A stretch of DNA of 35,377 nt, from contig JALORN010000040.1 in the NCBI GenBank assembly GCA_025458905.1, positions 1 to 35,377 on the forward strand, read 5' to 3'. Of the stretch, positions 27,313 to 35,377 are shown piece by piece (the stretch's first letter is position 1; every line of letters starts with the position of its first letter). A program made the position numbers and the translations under genes. Under the pieces are notes generated by a model that made no database searches, was not told the origin of the DNA, and worked only from the letters and a program-made list of their open reading frames with translations. This stretch comes from Steroidobacteraceae bacterium. Lineage in GTDB: Bacteria > Pseudomonadota > Gammaproteobacteria > Steroidobacterales > Steroidobacteraceae.

Positions 27313-28442
27313 GAAGCGGCGAACTTCCTGTGCGAGTACAGCGACATCAGGATACCGAAGCCGGCCAGCAGGGTCACCATGGAGGTGCCGCCATAGCTGA
27401 CGAGCGGCAGCGGCACGCCGACGACCGGCAGGATCCCGCTGACCATCCCGGCGTTGATGAAAACGTAGACGAAGAAGATCAGAGCGAGGCTGCCCGAGAG
27501 CAGGCGCGCGAAGGTGTCCTGGGTCTGCGTGGCGAGGTAGATCGCGCGCGACACCACGAGCAGGTAGAGCAGCAGCAGGATCACGCAGCCGACGAAGCCG
27601 AGCTCCTCGCCGATCACTGCGAACACGAAGTCGGTCGAGCGCTCGGGCAGGAACTCGAGCTGCCCCTGGCTGCCGTTGAGGTAGCCCTTGCCGAACACTC
27701 CGCCCGAGCCGATCGCGATCGTCGACTGGATGATGTGGTAGCCAGCGCCCAGGGGGTCCTGCTGGGGGTCCAGGAAGGTGAGCACGCGCTGGCGCTGGTA
27801 GTCGTGCAGCAGGTACCAGCCGCCCCAGGCGCCGAGCCCGGCGAGCCCGGCGAGCCCGGCGATGATCTGCCACTGCAACCCCGCCAGCAGGACCACCAGC
27901 ACGCCGGCCATCGTGATCAGCAGGCCCGTGCCGAGGTCGGGCTGCACGATCGTCAGCCCTGCCGGCACGCCGATGATCACCGCCAGCACCGCGAGCGTCG
28001 TGCCGTCGGGAGGCAGTGGCCGCTCGCGCAGGTACCACGCGCACATCATCGGCACGGCGAGCTTCATGATCTCGGAGGGCTGGAAGCGCACGAAGCCGAG
28101 GTCGAGCCAGCGCTGCGCGCCCTTGCCGATGTAGCCGATCGCGTCGACGATCACGAGCAGCACCACGCCGATCGCATACAGCCAGGGCGTGAGGCGGCGC
28201 AGGAACGCGGGCTTGACCTGCGCCAGAGCGAGCATCGCCACCGCGCCGAGCCCGATGCGGATCGAGCCGCGCAGCACCGACTCCCAGTCCTGTCCCGAGG
28301 CGCTGTAGAGCACGACCTGGCCGTAGAGCGCGAGCAGCGCGAGGCCGAGCACCAGCGGCCCATCGAGCCTCAGGGTGCCGAGCACGCGCGTGGTCTGCGA
28401 CAGGGTGCGGCGCGTCGAGCTGTCGACTTCCTCGTAGATCAT
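27309..28442 (-). CDS. rodA: Rod-shape SEDS glycosyltransferase RodA
   Basis: SEDS-family peptidoglycan polymerase of the elongasome, working with PBP2. The 377-aa integral membrane protein has about ten hydrophobic segments. The SEDS landmarks are RWLDLGFVRFQPSEIMKLA, IVQPDLGTGLL with the essential Asp, FVFAVIGEELGFVG and the C-terminal GVPLPLVSYGGTSMVTLLAGFGI. The start ATG shares one base with the mrdA stop (TGATG). Its retention alongside mrdA, mreC and mreD argues that the elongation machine is meant to be functional, despite the mreB lesion. Confidence 0.97.
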   Translation of the reverse strand: MIYEEVDSSTRRTLSQTTRVLGTLRLDGPLVLGLALLALYGQVVLYSASGQDWESVLRGSIRIGLGAVAMLALAQVKPAFLRRLTPWLYAIGVVLLVIVDAIGYIGKGAQRWLDLGFVRFQPSEIMKLAVPMMCAWYLRERPLPPDGTTLAVLAVIIGVPAGLTIVQPDLGTGLLITMAGVLVVLLAGLQWQIIAGLAGLAGLGAWGGWYLLHDYQRQRVLTFLDPQQDPLGAGYHIIQSTIAIGSGGVFGKGYLNGSQGQLEFLPERSTDFVFAVIGEELGFVGCVILLLLYLLVVSRAIYLATQTQDTFARLLSGSLALIFFVYVFINAGMVSGILPVVGVPLPLVSYGGTSMVTLLAGFGILMSLYSHRKFAAS

Positions 28443-30373
28443 CACTCGCCTCCGGTGGTGGCGGCCGCCGCCGCCGACTCTTCCGCCGACGGCGGCGGCG
28501 GGAACTTGCGCAGCAGGTAGGCATCCATGACCTTGCGGGCGATCGGTGCGGCCGTGCCGCTGCCGCTGCGGCCGTTCTCGACCAGCACGGCGACGGCGAT
28601 CCTGGGATCCTCGGCCGGCGCGAACGCGACGAACCAGGCGTGGTCGCGCAGCCGCTCGCCGATGGTCTTCTCGTCGTACTTGGCGTTCTGCGCGACCGTG
28701 AAGACCTGCGCCGTCCCGGTCTTGCCGGCGATCGAGTACTCCGCGCCGGCGGCGCTGCGGCTCGCGGTGCCACCGTGCGTCACCGCGTACATGCCGTCGA
28801 TCGCGACCTGCCAGTGGCCCGCGTCCGCCACCTGCACCTGCTCGACCAGCTTGGGCGGCACCGGCGTCTTCGTGCCCGTCACCGGGTCGCGCAGCGCGGT
28901 CACCAGCCGCGGCTGGAAGTTCTTGCCGCGCGAACCGATGATCGCCGTCATGTGCGCGAGCTGCACCGGCGTGGTCAGCATGTAGCCCTGGCCGATGCCG
29001 AAGATCACCGTCTCGCCGGGGAACCAGACCTGGTCCTGCGGCTTGCGGTAGGCCTTGCGCTTCCACTCCGGCGAGGGCAGCAGCCCTGCCTTCTCGCCGC
29101 CGACGTCGATGCCGGTGGGCGCGCCGAGGCCGAAGTGCGACAGGAACTCGGCGAGCCGCGTGGGGCCGATCTCGTCCGCGAGCGAGTAGAAGTAGACGTC
29201 GCAGGACTGGGCGATCGCCTGCACCATGCCGAGCGTGCCGTGGCCCTGCGGCTTCCAGTCGCGGAAGCGATGGCGGCTGCCCGGCAGCGAGAACCAGCCG
29301 CGGCAGTAGCGCGAGGTCTGCGGCGTCGCGAGCTGGTAGGTGAGGCCCGCGAGCGCGACCAGCGGCTTGATGGTCGAGCCGGGGGGGTAGACGCCGCGCA
29401 GCGCGCGATTGAAGAGTGGCCGGTCGATGTTCTCGTTCAGCGCGCGGAATTCCGGGCCCGTCAGGCCGCGGGCGAACAGGTTCGGGTCGAAGCCGGGCCG
29501 GCTCGCGAGCGCGATCACGTCGCCGTTCTGCGGGTCGATCGCGACGATCGCGGCACGCTGGTCCCAGACGGCCTCCTCGGCCACCTTCTGCACCTCGAAG
29601 TCGAGGCTCAGCACGAGGTCGGTGCCGGGCTGCGCCGGGACCGTCTTCAGCTGTGGCGTCAACGCACCCTGCTTCTCGACCGAGCGCCCGCGCGCGTTCA
29701 CCAGGATCTCGCGCGACCCGTTGCGGCCGTGCAGCTGCGACTCATAGGCGAGCTCGATGCCGAGCTTGCCGATGGTCGCCGTGCCCGAGTACTCGGCCCG
29801 GTCGATCTTCTCCAGGTCCTTCTCCGAGATCGCGCCGACGTGGCCGAGGGCGTGCACCGCGACCTCGCCTTGTGGGTAGTAGCGAGCCAGGCGGGTACGG
29901 ATGTCGACCCCGGGGAACTCGAAGCGCCGCACCGCGAAGCGCGCGATCTCCTCCTCGGAGAGCCGCAGCCGGATCGGGACGCTGTCGAAGCCGCGGCGCG
30001 ACTTGATCGCGCGCCGCGTCGAGTCGATCTCGTCGGGCGCGATCAGCCCGATCGCCGCCAGGCGCTGCAGCGTGTCCTCCAGGTCCGGCACCTCCTCGCG
30101 CACCAGCTCGAGCTGGTAGGCCGGGCGGTTCTCGGCCAGGATCGTGCCGTTGCGGTCGTAGATGATGCCGCGGGCCGCCGGCAGCGGCTCGATGCGCACG
30201 CGGTTGCCCTGCGAGAGCTCGGTGAAGTAGTCGTTGCGCGAGATCTGCAGCCAGCCGAGGCGGGCGATCAGCGCGCCGGTCATCAACACGATCAGGACGC
30301 CAGCGACCAGCGAGCGCTGCTCGAAGATCTGCTGCTCGCGCCAGACGTCCTTGATGCGTCCCTTGCCCGCCAC
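28442..30373 (-). CDS. mrdA: Penicillin-binding protein 2
   Basis: Elongasome transpeptidase. The 643-aa protein has a short cytoplasmic N-terminus, one transmembrane segment (LVAGVLIVLMTGALIARLGW) and the dimerisation/pedestal region (NRVRIEPLPAARGIIYDRNG). The transpeptidase motifs are STIK (in YPPGSTIKPLVAL, about 330), SCD in the SxN position (AQSCDVYF) and AGKTGTAQV (about 540). The start is GTG 30373, with GGAGG seven bases upstream and about 18 bp after the mreD stop; the frame is open further into mreD but without PBP2-like sequence. A Pro/Ala-rich tail closes the protein. Confidence 0.97.
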   Translation of the reverse strand: MAGKGRIKDVWREQQIFEQRSLVAGVLIVLMTGALIARLGWLQISRNDYFTELSQGNRVRIEPLPAARGIIYDRNGTILAENRPAYQLELVREEVPDLEDTLQRLAAIGLIAPDEIDSTRRAIKSRRGFDSVPIRLRLSEEEIARFAVRRFEFPGVDIRTRLARYYPQGEVAVHALGHVGAISEKDLEKIDRAEYSGTATIGKLGIELAYESQLHGRNGSREILVNARGRSVEKQGALTPQLKTVPAQPGTDLVLSLDFEVQKVAEEAVWDQRAAIVAIDPQNGDVIALASRPGFDPNLFARGLTGPEFRALNENIDRPLFNRALRGVYPPGSTIKPLVALAGLTYQLATPQTSRYCRGWFSLPGSRHRFRDWKPQGHGTLGMVQAIAQSCDVYFYSLADEIGPTRLAEFLSHFGLGAPTGIDVGGEKAGLLPSPEWKRKAYRKPQDQVWFPGETVIFGIGQGYMLTTPVQLAHMTAIIGSRGKNFQPRLVTALRDPVTGTKTPVPPKLVEQVQVADAGHWQVAIDGMYAVTHGGTASRSAAGAEYSIAGKTGTAQVFTVAQNAKYDEKTIGERLRDHAWFVAFAPAEDPRIAVAVLVENGRSGSGTAAPIARKVMDAYLLRKFPPPPSAEESAAAAATTGGE

Positions 30374-30390
30374 TGGACGACCTCCGCCGG

Positions 30391-30863
30391 TCAGCGCGCG
30401 TAGTGGGTGCGGCCGAGGGCGGGCGCGATCAGCAGCCAGCTCGCGGTGCCGCTGAGCACGTGCAGCCAGCGACCGAGGCCCGCCGAAGCCTGGCCGGTCC
30501 AGCCGTCGATCGCCCAGATCACCAGCTCCCAGAGGAACAGCATGATCGCGACGAACATCATCTGCTGCAGCTGCGGCTTGTTGCGCAGCAGCAGGTGCTG
30601 GCGGATCGTCACGTAGGCGACGAACGAGGTGGCGAGCGCGTACTGGCCGAGCACCGCACCCTTGAAGACGTCGAGCGCGAGGCCCGAGAGGAAGCCGAGC
30701 GCGATGCCGCCGGCGCGCGGGCGGTTCAGCGACCAGTAGATCACGCACAGTGCCGCGAACGCCGGCCGGAACATGTTGACCACGTCGGGCAGGGGCAGCA
30801 GGTGCAAGCCGAGGGCGGCGAGCGCGGTGAGCAGCATCGCGCCGCGCGGTTCGTCGTCACGAC

Positions 30864-30867
<4 letters not shown>
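30391..30867 (-). CDS. mreD: Rod-shape membrane protein MreD
   Basis: A 158-aa inner-membrane protein with several hydrophobic segments, a partner of MreC in the elongasome. The family segments are VNMFRPAFAALCVIYWSLNRP, GIALGFLSGLALDVFKGAVLGQ and HLLLRNKPQLQQMMFVAIML, all recognisable MreD blocks. The ATG overlaps the mreC stop by four bases. Confidence 0.95.
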
Positions 30868-33219
<2,352 letters not shown>

Positions 33220-33229
33220 GACGATTGTG

Positions 33230-33235
33230 TATCAT
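33230..33235 (+). promoter_or_regulatory. Possible -10 box of gatCAB
   Basis: TATCAT (five of six to TATAAT) lies 39 bases upstream of the gatC ATG in the AT-rich divergent region. No -35 hexamer at 16-18 bases is convincing. Confidence 0.4.
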
Positions 33236-33274
33236 TTCGGGCTTGTTTTTCCGCGCTTTCCCCAAGGGGAATCC

Positions 33275-33565
33275 ATGAGCCTCAGCCGATCCGACATCGA
33301 GAAGATCGCGCACCTCGCGCGTCTCGAACTCACCGAAAACGAGCTGCCCGTATACGTCGACTCGCTCTCGCGAATCATCGACTTCGTCGGCGAGCTCGAT
33401 CGCGCCCAGACCGCCGGCATCGAGCCAATGGCGCACCCGTTGCCCGGCCTCGCCCAGCGCCTGCGCGCCGACGAGGTGCTCGAGACCGACCGCCACGAAC
33501 TCTTCCAGCGCAACGCGCCGCAGGTGGAAGCGGGCCTCTACCTCGTGCCGAAGGTGATCGAATGA
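33275..33565 (+). CDS. gatC: Glutamyl/aspartyl-tRNA amidotransferase subunit C
   Basis: Small subunit of the GatCAB complex that amidates misacylated Glu-tRNA(Gln) and/or Asp-tRNA(Asn); GatC stabilises GatA. The 96-aa protein shows [34 protein letters not shown] and the C-terminal [20 protein letters not shown], all typical. AAGGGGA (33264-33270) is the ribosome binding site. The stop overlaps the gatA start (ATGA). Confidence 0.97.
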   Translation: MSLSRSDIEKIAHLARLELTENELPVYVDSLSRIIDFVGELDRAQTAGIEPMAHPLPGLAQRLRADEVLETDRHELFQRNAPQVEAGLYLVPKVIE

Positions 33566-35031
33566 GCGCCTCGCCGATCCACCGGCGGACGCTCGCCGGT
33601 CTGGCCAAGGGCTTGAAGCAGCGGGAGTTTTCCAGTGTCGAGGTCGCGCGCGCATTCCTCGACAGGCTCGAGTCGAGCCAGCCGGACCTGAACGCCTTCG
33701 TCACCGTGACGCGTGACGCAGCTCTCGCGTCCGCGGCTGTCGCCGACCGGCGACTGGCGGCTGGGGAGGGTGGCCCGCTGACGGGCCTGCCACTGGCCCA
33801 CAAGGACATCTTCTGCACCGAGGGCGTCCTGACCAGCTGCGGTTCGAAGATGCTCGCGAACTTCGTCTCGCCCTACGATGCCACCGTCGTCGCGCGGCTG
33901 CGCGAAGCCGGCACCGTGATGCTCGGCAAGGCGAACATGGACGAGTTCGCGATGGGTTCCTCGAACGAGACCAGCCATTTCGGCCCGGTCCGCAATCCGT
34001 GGGACGTCGCGAGGGTGCCCGGCGGGTCGTCGGGCGGCTCGGCGGCGGCCGTGGCCGCCCGGGTCGCGCCGGCAGCCACCGCCACCGACACCGGCGGCTC
34101 GATCCGCCAGCCCGCCGCGCTGTGCGGCGTGACCGGCATCAAGCCGACCTACGGACGCGTGTCCCGCTACGGGATGATCGCCTTCGCCTCGAGCCTCGAC
34201 CAGGGCGGCCTCATCACCATCAGCGCCGAGGACGCGGCGCTGCTGCTCGGCGCGATCGCCGGCTTCGACCCGCGCGATTCCACCAGCGTCGACACCCCGG
34301 TGCCCGACTATGCCGCGACGCTCGGCGAGCCGCTCGCCGGGCTGCGCATCGGCCTGGTCCGGGAGTTCTTCGACAAGGGCCTCGATGCGCGCTGCGAGGC
34401 GCGGATCCGCGAGGCGCTGGCCGTCTACGAGAAGCTCGGCGCGAAGCTCGTCGAGGTGAGCTGCCCGAACCTGCCGCTCTCGGTGCCCACCTACTACGTG
34501 GTCGCGCCGGCCGAGTGCTCGTCGAACCTCGCGCGCTTCGACGGCGTGCGCTTCGGCCACCGCTGCGAGCAGCCGCGCAACCTCGCAGACCTGTACCGCC
34601 GCTCGCGCGGCGAGGGCTTCGGCGCCGAGGTCAAGCGCCGCATCATGACGGGCACCTACGTGCTCTCGGCGGGCTATTACGACGCCTACTACCTGAAGGC
34701 GCAGCGGGTGCGCCAGCTGATCAGCGCCGACTTCGCCCGTGCCTTCGGCGAATGCGACGTGCTCGTCGGCCCCACCTCGCCGACGCCCGCGTTCCCGCTC
34801 GGGGCGAAGACCTCGGACCCGATCACGATGTACCTGAACGACATCTACACGATCGGCGCGAACCTCGCCGGGCTGCCGGGCATGTCGATCCCCTGCGGCT
34901 TCGTCGACGGATTGCCGGTGGGCCTGCAGCTCGTCGGGCCGCATTTCTCGGAGGCGCGGATGCTGAACGTCGCGCACCGCTACCAGACCGAGACCGACTG
35001 GCACCTGCAGGTGCCGGCGGCCTACGCCTGA
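33562..35031 (+). CDS. gatA: Glutamyl/aspartyl-tRNA amidotransferase subunit A
   Basis: Amidase subunit that releases ammonia from glutamine for tRNA-dependent amidation. The 489-aa amidase-signature protein has the Ser-cisSer-Lys triad: Lys in [13 protein letters not shown] (about 77), the cis-Ser in [16 protein letters not shown] (about 153), and the nucleophile Ser in [16 protein letters not shown] (about 177). The C-terminal part ends with [20 protein letters not shown] and GLQLVGPHF as usual. Translation is coupled to gatC; gatB follows after 11 bases. Confidence 0.98.
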   Translation: MSASPIHRRTLAGLAKGLKQREFSSVEVARAFLDRLESSQPDLNAFVTVTRDAALASAAVADRRLAAGEGGPLTGLPLAHKDIFCTEGVLTSCGSKMLANFVSPYDATVVARLREAGTVMLGKANMDEFAMGSSNETSHFGPVRNPWDVARVPGGSSGGSAAAVAARVAPAATATDTGGSIRQPAALCGVTGIKPTYGRVSRYGMIAFASSLDQGGLITISAEDAALLLGAIAGFDPRDSTSVDTPVPDYAATLGEPLAGLRIGLVREFFDKGLDARCEARIREALAVYEKLGAKLVEVSCPNLPLSVPTYYVVAPAECSSNLARFDGVRFGHRCEQPRNLADLYRRSRGEGFGAEVKRRIMTGTYVLSAGYYDAYYLKAQRVRQLISADFARAFGECDVLVGPTSPTPAFPLGAKTSDPITMYLNDIYTIGANLAGLPGMSIPCGFVDGLPVGLQLVGPHFSEARMLNVAHRYQTETDWHLQVPAAYA

Positions 35032-35042
35032 GGTTGATGCAC

Positions 35043-35377
35043 ATGGTCACCGACACCCCGTGGGAAACCGTGATCGGGCTCGAGATCCACGCCCAGCTCG
35101 CGACCCGGTCGAAGATCTTCTCGAGCGCGGCCACCGCCTACGGTGCCGCGCCCAACACCCAGGCGAACCTCGTCGACCTCGGCTACCCGGGCGTGCTGCC
35201 GGTGCTGAATGCCGAGGCGGTGCGCATGGCGCTCAAGTTCGGCCTCGCGATCGGCGCGCGGATCGAGCGCCGCTCGGTGTTCGCGCGCAAGAACTACTTC
35301 TACCCCGACCTGCCGAAGGGCTACCAGATCAGCCAGTACGAGCTGCCGATCGTCGCCCAGGGCAGCCTCGACATCGT
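35043..35377 (+). CDS. gatB: Glutamyl/aspartyl-tRNA amidotransferase subunit B (partial)
   Basis: The first 111 codons of GatB, the subunit that binds and phosphorylates the misacylated tRNA; the gene continues beyond the right edge. The start [20 protein letters not shown] is the GatB signature, followed by [20 protein letters not shown] and [19 protein letters not shown]. An in-frame ATG also lies at 35037; 35043 is preferred because GAGG at 35030-35033 is nine bases upstream of it. Confidence 0.97.
   Translation, partial: MVTDTPWETVIGLEIHAQLATRSKIFSSAATAYGAAPNTQANLVDLGYPGVLPVLNAEAVRMALKFGLAIGARIERRSVFARKNYFYPDLPKGYQISQYELPIVAQGSLDI

Overview
The window is a compact, GC-rich (roughly 70% by eye) bacterial chromosome segment. 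Genes are packed with 4-bp start/stop overlaps, and no gap reaches 300 bp. The gene content points to a gammaproteobacterium of the Xanthomonadales/Steroidobacterales/Nevskiales kind: an lptD-surA-pdxA-rsmA-apaG-apaH block divergent from amgK-murU (the Pseudomonas-type arrangement), mreBCD-mrdA-rodA-mltB-rlpA-dacA, and a bacterial kynurenine operon. The lineage is an inference from gene order only. I see no tRNA, rRNA, CRISPR array, transposase or phage gene.

Layout. 1-3539 (+): RlmI-like rRNA methyltransferase, lgt, thyA and a SET-domain lysine methyltransferase. 3540-5336 (-): a secreted DUF11-type protein lying between thyA and folA. 5424-6340 (+): folA and a small Lys/Ala-rich histone-H1-like protein. 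6602-10672 (-): haaO, a divergent cyclase-family hydrolase (probable formamidase), kynU and kmo, taking N-formylkynurenine/kynurenine to quinolinate. 10740-11225 (+): a small unknown lipoprotein. 11204-18511 (-): lptD-surA-pdxA-rsmA-[universal stress protein]-apaG-apaH. 18547-20321 (+): amgK-murU for MurNAc recycling. 20497-22822 (+): lipA-lipB-folE. 22830-33154 (-): the cell-elongation and peptidoglycan cluster mreB-mreC-mreD-mrdA-rodA-mltB-rlpA-dacA-dat-ybeD. 33275-35377 (+): gatC-gatA-gatB (gatB cut by the window edge).

Functionally the window joins envelope building (Lgt, LptD, SurA, MreCD, PBP2, RodA, MltB, RlpA, DacA, AmgK/MurU) with cofactor synthesis (folate: ThyA, FolA, FolE; lipoate: LipA, LipB; PLP: PdxA; quinolinate/NAD: kynurenine genes).

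The most striking observation is that mreB, head gene of the elongasome cluster, is broken. About 23 nt are missing at 32983-32986, which removes the conserved loop after the first ATPase strand region and shifts the frame, while everything on both sides reads as normal MreB. Other points of interest are a SET methyltransferase near a histone-H1-like protein, a universal stress gene inserted in the lptD-apaH operon, two divergent intergenic regions with overlapping back-to-back -10 elements (one a perfect 14-bp palindrome), and a probable leaderless lgt transcript. I did not find a clearly new multi-gene system; most of the window is well-known housekeeping content.
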